A stretch of 64,000 nt of DNA from NCBI GenBank assembly GCA_003218375.1, contig QHNH01000016.1, positions 245,009 to 309,008 of the forward strand. The letters are read 5' to 3'. Shown one piece after another: positions 54,488-62,601 of this stretch (within the stretch, counting starts at the first letter, position 1; the number at the start of each line of letters is the position of its first letter). This DNA is from Verrucomicrobiota bacterium. Its GTDB lineage: Bacteria > Verrucomicrobiota > Verrucomicrobiia > Chthoniobacterales > UBA10450. A program made the translations under genes and the position numbers. Under the pieces are notes generated by a model. That model saw nothing but the letters and a program-made list of their open reading frames with translations, made no database searches and was not told the DNA's origin.

Positions 54488-57415
54488 CTACTTTGATCCA
54501 GAGGCGGCAGGGGACTCCTTGGTCGCCGGCAGAATAGTTACTCGCGAAGCGCGCTCGCGGCCGAGATATTTTGCAGCGAGAGCGCTGATCTCGGCAGGCT
54601 TAATTCCTTCGATATCTGGAACCCGTGTTTTGGCCCATTCGAGATGCTCGGGTTTTTCCTGCGCACGCGCAAGGACAGCATTAAGCCAGTAACCATTATC
54701 TCTGAACGCACCCCTCGAGTAGCTGAGCAGCGGTTCGCGCGCCCGATTAAATTCGTCGTTGGTCACCCCCCTTTGTTGAAGATCATCGGCAAGACCGATG
54801 GCCAGGTCCGAGATTTTCCCGGCCATGGAAGGATCCACATCAATGCTCGCGAACATATAGCCGTACCCAGGGAAGGTGTCGCTACTGTGATTTTGGGCGT
54901 GCGGAGTGTAGGTGCCGCCGATTGCTTCGCGCACCTTTACTCGCAGGCGATCTTTCAAAATCTCGGCGAGCAAATCGAGCCGGCGGGTCCGTTGCACATC
55001 CCGATAGTCATCGGTGGGCCAGTAAATGAAAACGGCGCCTTTGGGAATCGCGGAGTCGATCGCATAGTTCTTCGCGAATGGCTGAGCGGGAAACGAAACC
55101 TTCTTTAACTCAGGGAGCGCCGGCTTTGCCTCGCGTCGCGGGAGTGCACCTATCGTTCGGGACGCGGCATCTATCGACGCTTCAATTTCCAGGTCACCTA
55201 CGATTGCTACTTCGAGCGAGCCATGGGTAAGCTGCGGAGTCAGCCAGGCCCTTAGCTCGTCGAGCGTGCGCGCCATGACCACCTTTTGCTCGGGAATACC
55301 AAAGCGACGATCGCCATTCGCAACGAGGTTTGCGATTTCGGTCGCTAACGGACCATTAACGGTGTGTTGAAACGACAGATAGAGCTCTTCCAAACCCTTG
55401 TGCGCCACTCGCAAACCCTCCGGCCGGTAGCCGGCGTCGGACAGCCCTGCGCTGAGCAATTGCAATTCAAGGAGAAGATCATCCGGCGCGCTGCGGCCGC
55501 TAAATTGAAACGTGTCGTACTCAGGTGCGAACTGCCAGGCAACGCTCTTTCCAGCGAGGATTTGCTGGAGATCATCGGCGCTATGTTTTCCCAAGCCGCC
55601 CGCGAGAAAGGCGCCGCGGGCCAACACCGCTAACCCGCGCCGGTCGGCAGGCTCAGTGATCGTCCCGTTGCCCACACTTGCATTGAGGATGATGCGCCCA
55701 GCTTCAAAGTCAGTGCGTTTCAGATTGAGCCGCGCGCCGTTCTCGAACGTGACGAGTTCGATGTCGAAATCGGCGATGTGCTCTCGTTTCGCGATTTTTC
55801 CCGGCGCGCCGAAGTCGCTGTAACCCCACGCGATTTTTTTGTCGGCGTCTGGCAGAGTGACCGCGATAGCGTGGGCCTGCTCGTAAGCCAGTGTAATCGC
55901 GGCCGTAGCGTCGCCAGCAATTTGCGCGTTGCCCGTGACCGAGACAAAGCGGCCCCTGCCGCCAAAGTCGTTTCGCAGCGCTGCCTGACAATCGGCGGGA
56001 GTGATCGCAGGGAGGAATTGTTTCAGCAGCGCGAGGTCGTCCGCAGGAGTGGTGAACACTTCATGTGCAACAAGCTGCCCGACTATTCTTTCGGCAACTA
56101 AGTTTGAGGGACGAGTGCTAGCGCTCTTCGACGCCTGCTCAAACTGATTGGTGAGATTAGCGGCGGCGTCGGACAGTTCGCCGGCGGTGAACCCGTGCTC
56201 AATCGCACGCCGCAGTTCCTGCTCGCCCGCGGCTAGCGCGTCCGCCCACTGCTCGGCTTTGCACGTGATACGGACGCTGGCATACCGGAGAAAATCGAAT
56301 TGTTCGTTGACCGATGCCAGGGCCAAAGTAAAGGGCGCATTCTCCTGTTTGCCGAGGACGGAGAAGCGGCGGTTGAGGATCTCGAGCGCCAGGAAGTGTC
56401 GGAGACGATCTTTTCTGCGCGCGCCCGTGTCAGGCTCATGCGCATACGGTGTGATGCTCGTAATCGAAATATTCGTGGCGGGCGATTCGGGCTCGGCGTG
56501 ATAGATCGGGCGCACTCCCTCGATCTTCGCCAGTTTTCCTAACGCCGGCGGCGGCCGAGCCGGCGCGCGCGCGCGCAGATTTGCGAAACTTTCTCGTATC
56601 ATCTTCTCGACCGCGGCCTGGTCCGCGAAGTCGCCGACCGCGACGACAACCATTTTTTCCGGCCGATACCAGGTGTTCCAGAAATCGATGAAGCGTTCCC
56701 GCCGCACCGTTGTGATGACTTCCGGCAGCCCGAGGGCGAGACGACGGGGGAGGAGCGTAGTTCCCAGCATCGCCTCGAACTCCGCGACAAAGTTGCGGTA
56801 ACCGGTCGAGTCGTTGGCTCGTTTCTCCGAGAGAACAATGCCTCGCTCCTTGTCGATTTGCTCATCGCCTAAAAGCAATCCGCCGGCGTAGTCGCTAAAA
56901 ACCCGCATTCCCTCGAGAAGAGTAGTGTTATCGGCATGCGCCAACTCCAGGCGATAGATTGTGCGATCGAAGGAGGTATGAGCGTTGACATCCGCTCCGA
57001 GACTCATCCCCATGCGTTGGAAAAACTCCACGAGCGTGCCTGGGGGATAATGGGTGCTGCCGTTGAACGCCATGTGCTCGAGAAAATGCGCGAGACCCCG
57101 CTGGTCGTCCTTTTCGTTCAGGGAACCTGCGAGAATCAGGAGGCGCAACGACGCGCGACCTCTCGGTTCGTGATTGGAAAGAACAACATAACGGACGCCG
57201 CTCTCCAGCCTCCCGAACCGCGCGGCAGGATCCGCCTTAAGGTCGCTCTCCTGCTGCGGAAACAGGATGATTCCTGCCGCCGCCTTTTCCTTTGCCGCCG
57301 CCGGCGCAGCCCAGAAGACGAAAACAAGAAGAACCCCTGAGACGATCCGATCGAGGAAACGAGCATGGGAAAGCAATCGAACCCTCGCTGGAATGTTGAG
57401 CCTTCGAAGCATCAT
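54488..57415 (-). CDS. M16 family (pitrilysin-type) metalloprotease, exported
   Basis: 975 residues. Signal segment VLLVFVFWAAPAAAKEKAAA; the zinc site is the inverted HxxEH in LAHFLEHMAFNG (His110, Glu113, His114) with the downstream Glu in EQIDKERGIVLSEKRA. Four M16 repeats follow in two halves, the second half having SFPAQPFAKNYAIDSAIPKG and ALAAKYLGRERASRVTILPA. Such enzymes degrade peptides in the periplasm and, in some relatives, process secreted ones. Full length for a single-chain member. 83 bp from the cupin gene. Confidence 0.94.
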   Translation of the reverse strand: MMLRRLNIPARVRLLSHARFLDRIVSGVLLVFVFWAAPAAAKEKAAAGIILFPQQESDLKADPAARFGRLESGVRYVVLSNHEPRGRASLRLLILAGSLNEKDDQRGLAHFLEHMAFNGSTHYPPGTLVEFFQRMGMSLGADVNAHTSFDRTIYRLELAHADNTTLLEGMRVFSDYAGGLLLGDEQIDKERGIVLSEKRANDSTGYRNFVAEFEAMLGTTLLPRRLALGLPEVITTVRRERFIDFWNTWYRPEKMVVVAVGDFADQAAVEKMIRESFANLRARAPARPPPALGKLAKIEGVRPIYHAEPESPATNISITSITPYAHEPDTGARRKDRLRHFLALEILNRRFSVLGKQENAPFTLALASVNEQFDFLRYASVRITCKAEQWADALAAGEQELRRAIEHGFTAGELSDAAANLTNQFEQASKSASTRPSNLVAERIVGQLVAHEVFTTPADDLALLKQFLPAITPADCQAALRNDFGGRGRFVSVTGNAQIAGDATAAITLAYEQAHAIAVTLPDADKKIAWGYSDFGAPGKIAKREHIADFDIELVTFENGARLNLKRTDFEAGRIILNASVGNGTITEPADRRGLAVLARGAFLAGGLGKHSADDLQQILAGKSVAWQFAPEYDTFQFSGRSAPDDLLLELQLLSAGLSDAGYRPEGLRVAHKGLEELYLSFQHTVNGPLATEIANLVANGDRRFGIPEQKVVMARTLDELRAWLTPQLTHGSLEVAIVGDLEIEASIDAASRTIGALPRREAKPALPELKKVSFPAQPFAKNYAIDSAIPKGAVFIYWPTDDYRDVQRTRRLDLLAEILKDRLRVKVREAIGGTYTPHAQNHSSDTFPGYGYMFASIDVDPSMAGKISDLAIGLADDLQQRGVTNDEFNRAREPLLSYSRGAFRDNGYWLNAVLARAQEKPEHLEWAKTRVPDIEGIKPAEISALAAKYLGRERASRVTILPATKESPAASGSK

Positions 57416-57498
57416 GACTTTCCGGCGAATGGTTTTACGGGCCTTACCGGATGCGCGTGGACATTAGCGCATAGTCTTACCGGGCGGAAGCGTCCAGT

Positions 57499-57951
57499 TC
57501 AGGCGTAGAGCGGCCACCGGAAACCGCCCAATTCCTTCGGCAGCTGCTTTGGATCTGTGGGGTAGAGTAGGGTGGGGTCAGGCTCCTGCCCGGGCGGCAA
57601 TTCGAGTTCCGGGGATCCGATGACCAGCCAGAGCACTTCGCTCACCGTATCGTTGAAAACCTGGCGCACGCACTTGGGTCCTACGAGTACGCCGCCGTGG
57701 TTCGCCACCGTAATCGTCTCCTCGTTGATCCGCATTCGTCCCGTGCCCTCCACGACAAAATAGAATTCCTCCATGGCCGGATGCCGGTGGAGCGTGTTCG
57801 CGCTCTTTGCTGGAAGCCGCCAAAGCCGGGCTCCCATAATTTCGCTCTTGGTCCGCTCCAGAAAATCCGCATTTGGAATTTTCATTAAGTTAGAAGATCT
57901 CCACACCAGATCTTCCGGCTGAACTACAAAGTAACCCTCAACTGCATTCAA
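57499..57951 (-). CDS. Cupin-domain protein
   Basis: 150 residues. The start is TTG 57951, which overlaps the upstream TGA (TTGA), giving MNAVEGYFVVQPEDLVWRSS. The frame is open further up to 58047, but that part overlaps the YjbR gene and is Arg-rich. The cupin metal motifs are SANTLHRHPAMEEFYFVVEG (HxH...E) and the second block GVLVGPKCVRQVFN. A small metal-binding beta-barrel of unknown substrate. An ATG at 57885 (MKIPNADFLERTKSEIM) is an alternative start. Confidence 0.82.
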   Translation of the reverse strand: MNAVEGYFVVQPEDLVWRSSNLMKIPNADFLERTKSEIMGARLWRLPAKSANTLHRHPAMEEFYFVVEGTGRMRINEETITVANHGGVLVGPKCVRQVFNDTVSEVLWLVIGSPELELPPGQEPDPTLLYPTDPKQLPKELGGFRWPLYA

Positions 57952-58316
57952 GCCGTCGGCCTCCGCCGTCCTGGAACCACTGCGCCGCTGGAGACGGCGT
58001 CGTAGGCGGAACGGAGCAGCCGCCGCAAGGCATCGCGGCCGACGCAATCGAGGCGAACCAGCACGACCGGGTAAGGCTCGTAATGCGGCTTCAGATAATA
58101 CACGCGTGGGTCCGCGGCGATTAGTTCGTCGCGGCGTTTGAATCCGACCGGCACACTAATGGAATTGGGTTCTGCGCTGCGATGCCCAGTCTGAACGACG
58201 AACATTTGACCGTCGACTTTCAGAGCTGGCAGGCGGAAGTAGAGGGACTCCCTGGCCCGCGGCAGCGCCAGTCCGAATTCGCGGACCGTGCTAAATGTTA
58301 GACCTTTATTAGTCAT
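57948..58316 (-). CDS. MmcQ/YjbR family protein
   Basis: 122 residues from ATG 58316 (MTNKGLTFSTVREFGLALPR). The YjbR fold (CyaY-like/MmcQ) shows in ESLYFRLPALKVDGQMFVVQ and RVYYLKPHYEPYPVVLVRLD. The family is often called DNA-binding on structural grounds only; no function is proven. Its TGA overlaps the following cupin gene's TTG start, so the two are translated together. Confidence 0.85.
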   Translation of the reverse strand: MTNKGLTFSTVREFGLALPRARESLYFRLPALKVDGQMFVVQTGHRSAEPNSISVPVGFKRRDELIAADPRVYYLKPHYEPYPVVLVRLDCVGRDALRRLLRSAYDAVSSGAVVPGRRRPTA

Positions 58317-58325
58317 GGCCAATGT

Positions 58326-59147
58326 TCATTGCGCTTTTGCTTTGGTCTTCGCAGCGAGAATCTGCGGTAACAAGATGTCGCGGACATAATGCCAGTAGGG
58401 AACTATTTCCAGCGCTGCGCGCGTTGTCCGCTCTGCTGCTTCCAGGTTCGGAGGAGTTTTGCTGAACTCGAGGTAGGCGAGGCTCATCATCAATTCCGGC
58501 TTGCCCCAGGAAGGTTCGAGGTTGTCTGTGCTCGGCTCCGTTTTGGAAATTACTTCCAATCCATGTTGGTAGTTCTCGATGACCTTGTCGATGCCACCGC
58601 CGCGTTCCACGGGCGTATACCAAAGAATTGGTCCCATCACCCAACTTAGGCGGGGATTGTCTGGCTCAGCCGCTTGGGCTTCTTTAATAAGCGGCGTTAT
58701 CCGCGTCATCAATTCTTGCATTCGCTCCGGCTCTTTTCGATGAATGTAGGTGACGTAGCCAAGGCAGGAAATCATCCCCACCTTCGCGTCAATAAATGCC
58801 GGATCTCTCGCTGCGGCATCCTTAAACTCGTCGACTGCCTGCATGAACAGTCGTTCCAACTCGTTTGGGTCGACTGAATCGTTGAAACCGTTGATGGCGC
58901 TTCGCCAAAGATCGAACCCGCGCCAGTAACGGATGCGCGACGCCAGTTCCTTGTTTTCCAGGAACGGCGTCAATTCGTCATAATATTTCTTCAGCGCGGT
59001 CCGGTCTCCTTCGTAGTCCGCCCGTTGAATTTGGGATACGATCCGTTGCGCTTGCGCCCGAATGTCGTTATCCGCCGCACCAGAGGCCGCAGTTAACGAA
59101 ACGACGATAGCTGCAGCTGCTGTTAGTGTCTTGTTCATTAGTCTCAT
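58326..59147 (-). CDS. Secreted helical-repeat (TPR-like) protein
   Basis: 273 residues. The start ATG 59147 overlaps the preceding stop (ATGA). A signal peptide (MNKTLTAAAAIVVSLTAASG after MRL) is followed by a largely helical protein with TPR-like pairs (LMQAVDEFKDAAARDPAFID-like; NLEAAERTTRAALEIVPYWH). I do not recognise a family, but the pair with the LolA-like gene suggests envelope or lipoprotein handling. The downstream YjbR gene begins 9 bp after its stop. Confidence 0.7.
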   Translation of the reverse strand: MRLMNKTLTAAAAIVVSLTAASGAADNDIRAQAQRIVSQIQRADYEGDRTALKKYYDELTPFLENKELASRIRYWRGFDLWRSAINGFNDSVDPNELERLFMQAVDEFKDAAARDPAFIDAKVGMISCLGYVTYIHRKEPERMQELMTRITPLIKEAQAAEPDNPRLSWVMGPILWYTPVERGGGIDKVIENYQHGLEVISKTEPSTDNLEPSWGKPELMMSLAYLEFSKTPPNLEAAERTTRAALEIVPYWHYVRDILLPQILAAKTKAKAQ

Positions 59148-59815
59148 GGCTTCGCTCCGAAAAGAGAGGACTCGATTGGCGGATTGATAAGTGTCTTGGT
59201 GAAGCGGATCACAGCTCCGTTCGGACCGCCGGCGCTCCGATGGATCTCTTTCTCGAACTTGATCCCCTCGACGGTTTCGTAAGAATCGAAGGTGACCGTG
59301 ATCGTCCGATCTCCTTCCTTGTGCACCATCGTCTTCGGCAACGCCGTCTGCGCGTCGAGCGAGACCCGCCATTCAACTCCGCCGTCCGACTTGAGCACGA
59401 TGGTATTGTCAGCCTCGATAGCCACGCTGCCGTGACGGCGCTCCGGGAAGAACGCGAAGAACATCGCGTTCGCATTGGCGAAGCGCTTGGCTTTCGATAG
59501 TTCCAGTTCTCGGGCCGTCATCTCTCGCGGCGGCCCATCACCCTCCTGGATGGTGCCCTTCGTGCCATCAAAGATTTCGACGCTCGAAAGGTCGCCCATC
59601 TTCTCTTCTTTCCGATACTTCCCATCAGCGGTATGCCAGACTTTCAGGCTGCCTTGATATCCGCCGAATTCGAGTGTCGCCTCCCGATAGATCGATTTTA
59701 TTGCTGCGACTTTGTCCCGGCCGCCTGCCGCGTTTGCCCAACGTTCGATCAGATCGTTGTCGGCTAACGCGCTCGAGATGAGAAAAAACAGGACGAGGAA
59801 AAAAAACTTACGCAT
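59144..59815 (-). CDS. Exported LolA-like (outer-membrane lipoprotein-sorting-like) protein
   Basis: 223 residues with a signal peptide (MRKFFFLVLFFLISSALADN). The mature part is a beta-rich half-barrel of the LolA/LppX type: IKSIYREATLEFGGYQGSLK, VWHTADGKYRKEEKMG, VEWRVSLDAQTALPKTMVHK and EGIKFEKEIHRS. Such proteins bind acyl chains of lipoproteins or lipids in the periplasm; this group is broader than true LolA. Translationally coupled to the helical-repeat gene. Clear ribosome binding sequence (AAGGAGTTACTC) before the start. Confidence 0.82.
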   Translation of the reverse strand: MRKFFFLVLFFLISSALADNDLIERWANAAGGRDKVAAIKSIYREATLEFGGYQGSLKVWHTADGKYRKEEKMGDLSSVEIFDGTKGTIQEGDGPPREMTARELELSKAKRFANANAMFFAFFPERRHGSVAIEADNTIVLKSDGGVEWRVSLDAQTALPKTMVHKEGDRTITVTFDSYETVEGIKFEKEIHRSAGGPNGAVIRFTKTLINPPIESSLFGAKP

Positions 59816-59936
59816 GAGTAACTCCTTGGTGTTGTCGGCAAGCCTAGGAAGCTAACTCGATCGCGCGACGAAAATGTCGCGAATAGCTGTCGCGGAAGCG
59901 CCAACCTACAGGATAAGGGCGCGAAAAACGCGCTAG

Positions 59937-60713
59937 CTACAGCGGTTTACCCAGAATGCCGAACAACTTGTCCTTGTAGTTGCGACTGAGGGTCAGTTTT
60001 GTGCCGTTTTCCAGGTGGACCGAGTGTTCGCCGCTGAAGAGCGGCTGCAATTCCTTGATTTGCTCCACGTTCACAATCGCCGACCGATGAATCCGGACGA
60101 ATTTCTTCGGATCAAGCTGGGTTTCCATGGTGCTTAAAGTTTGCCGCACCATGCGCGAGCCTTCGCGGGTGTGGAGATGGACGTATTTGTCGTCGGCCTC
60201 TATCCAGTCAATCTCGCGAGTATTCAGAAAACTAATGCGGCCATTCGCTTTGATAACAACACGGTCAAGGTAGGCCGGCTGAGCCTTAATGCTTTCCAGA
60301 AGTGTCCCGATTTGAAGGCGACCATCTTCGACGTGCTGAGAATGGATACGCTCCTTCACATGCTTCACCGCGGCCTTGAACCGAACCTGGTCGAACGGTT
60401 TTAGAAGATAATCGACGGCGTGAAGCTCGAAGGCTCGAATCGCGTAAGACTCATAGGCGGTCGTAAACACGATCTCCGGCAAATGATCGAGCCCGAGCGT
60501 CTCGAGCACCTTGAATCCATCCATCTCCGGCATTTGGATGTCGAGAAAAACGACGTCGGGTTGTTGTTTCCTGATCATCGCGACAGCTTCTTTCCCGTTA
60601 CTGCATTCGCCGACGATTTCTATCTCGGCATCCTGTTTTAGGATTCGACGAATGAACTTGCGAGCAAGCAATTCATCGTCCGCGATCACGGCTTTGATCT
60701 TCGCTTCCTTCAT
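59937..60713 (-). CDS. LytTR-type response regulator
   Basis: 258 residues. The receiver domain has acidic pair DDE at 12-14, phosphoacceptor Asp58 (VVFLDIQMPEMDG), Thr and Lys (FTTAYESYA; LLKPFDQ). The C-terminal LytTR DNA-binding domain (from about 150) has VVIKANGRISFLNTREIDWI, DDKYVHLHTREGSRMVRQTL and the final RIHRSAIVNVEQIKEL and LTLSRNYKDKL motifs. It is coupled by an ATGA overlap to the kinase gene upstream. Such pairs often regulate cell-envelope or motility genes; no direct target is visible. Confidence 0.95.
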   Translation of the reverse strand: MKEAKIKAVIADDELLARKFIRRILKQDAEIEIVGECSNGKEAVAMIRKQQPDVVFLDIQMPEMDGFKVLETLGLDHLPEIVFTTAYESYAIRAFELHAVDYLLKPFDQVRFKAAVKHVKERIHSQHVEDGRLQIGTLLESIKAQPAYLDRVVIKANGRISFLNTREIDWIEADDKYVHLHTREGSRMVRQTLSTMETQLDPKKFVRIHRSAIVNVEQIKELQPLFSGEHSVHLENGTKLTLSRNYKDKLFGILGKPL

Positions 60714-61831
60714 GGGGCTGAGTCGTCATCGAGCTCTTTCCGCCAGGGAACTTGCATGACGACGATGAGACCTCCTTCCAGGCCGTTCGTTATTTCGAAA
60801 CGATGATCCCGGCCATACAGTTGTTCGAGGCGCGACCGGACGTTACTTAAGCCCAGACCCCGTCTCTCTAGTATCCCCCTGGCCTCGGTTATTCCTGGTC
60901 CGCTATCTCGCACTTCGATTCGGAGCTGGTCATTGAGCCGCCTGGCTTCGATTTTGATGCAGCCAGGAGAGGCGCGGGGAGCGATGGCGTGCTGAACCGC
61001 GTTCTCCACCACCGGTTGCAAGATGAGATGCGGCACCTGCGCGGTGAGCGCGGCCGGCTCCAGGTCAAGCTCCACAGTTAGCCGATCTCCAAAACGCACC
61101 TGCTCTATTTCCAAGTAACAGCGCAGGAACTCCGTTTCCTTCTTGAGGGTGACTAGTTGTTGGTCTGATTCCTCGAGGGTCAGGCGCAGAAAATCGCCCA
61201 GGCGCGCAATCATGCTATTGGCTTTGGGAGGATCTTCCAGGACGAGTGACGAAATCGAATGCAAGGTGTTGAACAGGAAATGCGGATGAAGTTGCATCTT
61301 CAAGGCCCTGAGCTTGGCCTGGGCGAGTTGGGTCTTGAGCGATGCCTGCTCCAGCTCGCTGGCGCGGAAGCGTCGATAGTAAAGGAGAGCGTGCACCGCG
61401 ATAATGATGAGCGAGGCGACAATCAAATCGATGTAGAAGCCGAGCCCGAAATACGCGCGGTAGCAGTCAAGGAGCGAAGGAAACTGCTGGCGCAGGCGCG
61501 CGGAGGAAGACCAACGGACAAGAAGATGAACAGCCTGATGAAGACCGGCGAACAGTAACAAGGCTGGAAAATGAAGTAACAAGTTGCGCGTTCGCAGCGG
61601 CCGGAATTCGACGGGGAATCGCCGGCTAAAGGCGAAAACAAGCAGGGAAAAAATTCCCCAGAGATAAAATTGAACGAGGTTCAATTTGAGCGCTTCAGCC
61701 AGGCCGAAGCGGCTGTTGCTTTCGCTCATCGCAATGCCATAGGAGACGGCTGCGAAGATAAGCCCCACCACCGTCCATCCTCCGAAAAGGAGTGCTGCCT
61801 GGCGCAAGGTTCGCTTAATTGTTGGCATCAA
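60710..61831 (-). CDS. LytS/YehU-type sensor histidine kinase
   Basis: 373 residues. Four N-terminal membrane helices (WTVVGLIFAAVSYGIAM; FYLWGIFSLLVFAFS; LLLHFPALLLFAGLH; YIDLIVASLIIIAVHALLYY) followed by the His_kinase domain with the phosphoacceptor in KMQLHPHFLFNTLHSIS (His184) and an HATPase_c domain with LILQPVVENAVQHAIAP and DSGPGITEARGILERRGLGL. It phosphorylates the response regulator encoded just after (overlap 4 bp). Ligand is not known. It is divergent from a lipoprotein gene about 65 bp away. Confidence 0.95.
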   Translation of the reverse strand: MMPTIKRTLRQAALLFGGWTVVGLIFAAVSYGIAMSESNSRFGLAEALKLNLVQFYLWGIFSLLVFAFSRRFPVEFRPLRTRNLLLHFPALLLFAGLHQAVHLLVRWSSSARLRQQFPSLLDCYRAYFGLGFYIDLIVASLIIIAVHALLYYRRFRASELEQASLKTQLAQAKLRALKMQLHPHFLFNTLHSISSLVLEDPPKANSMIARLGDFLRLTLEESDQQLVTLKKETEFLRCYLEIEQVRFGDRLTVELDLEPAALTAQVPHLILQPVVENAVQHAIAPRASPGCIKIEARRLNDQLRIEVRDSGPGITEARGILERRGLGLSNVRSRLEQLYGRDHRFEITNGLEGGLIVVMQVPWRKELDDDSAP

Positions 61832-61895
61832 TCACCCGCTGCACCCAAGGATGCTTGAAATGCGCCGGCTTTTCCATCCTGAACCGGAAAGAAAA

Positions 61896-62471
61896 TTGAA
61901 TGCTGGGAATAACCGGGGCAAAGTTTTGCGTCAGTTGGATATTCGTCGTGCCGCCCTAATCCTGGTCGCGGGCATCATCACCGCTTGCTCCGAGAAGTCT
62001 GCGCCTGATCGCGAGAAGCATTCAACCACCTCCGAAGCGACGGGCGAGCCCAGGCCGGAGGTTGTAAAAGGCGAAGACGAGCTTCAGCCGCGCGAAGACG
62101 AAATCGAGGAGGACTGCGTGGCTTTCGTTCGCGCCACGAAGATTGTTCCTGCGCAAGCACCGACTGCCGACTGCCCCGGATGTCCTGCCGCGGGCGCGGA
62201 GCTGCTGACGTTTCGGCAGATGAAGACGGACCGAATCTCTTGCTTGGGCGATACCTGCACCGTTTTGGCGACTATCGTTGTGTCGTTCAATCCAGGCGCA
62301 GGCGAACGGATTGCCGGCGGCTTGACGGCTTGGATTTCGCCGGAACAGCGAAGCGCATATTTGAGTGGGCGCATGCCATCGGGCGAACAGGCGTATCGCG
62401 TCCAGATCACCTACAAGCGTCGCGGCAAAGCTTGGCGGGCCGTCGAATTCGATCGCGCGCCTGTCGAGTGA
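61896..62471 (+). CDS. Predicted lipoprotein of unknown function
   Basis: 191 residues if the TTG at 61896 is used: GGAAAG sits 4 bp before it and it puts the lipobox cysteine (LVAGIITAC) at residue 31. ATG 61851 (frame open) would add 15 residues and bury the signal. The mature part has an acidic stretch (EDELQPREDEIEEDCVAFVR), several cysteines (TADCPGCPA; RISCLGDTCTVLA) and a beta-rich C-terminus. No family is recognised. Divergent from the histidine kinase gene. Confidence 0.65.
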   Translation: MNAGNNRGKVLRQLDIRRAALILVAGIITACSEKSAPDREKHSTTSEATGEPRPEVVKGEDELQPREDEIEEDCVAFVRATKIVPAQAPTADCPGCPAAGAELLTFRQMKTDRISCLGDTCTVLATIVVSFNPGAGERIAGGLTAWISPEQRSAYLSGRMPSGEQAYRVQITYKRRGKAWRAVEFDRAPVE

Positions 62472-62601
62472 GAACAATAGTAATGACGCGCGCTTCCCAA
62501 AAAGATACACGCGGCTGATTGCGCGAAAACGAACCCCATTCGGCGTCTCACAGGCCGGCAGGTAAGTGGTTTTGTGGCTCGTCTCCCGGAGATCTTCAGC
62601 C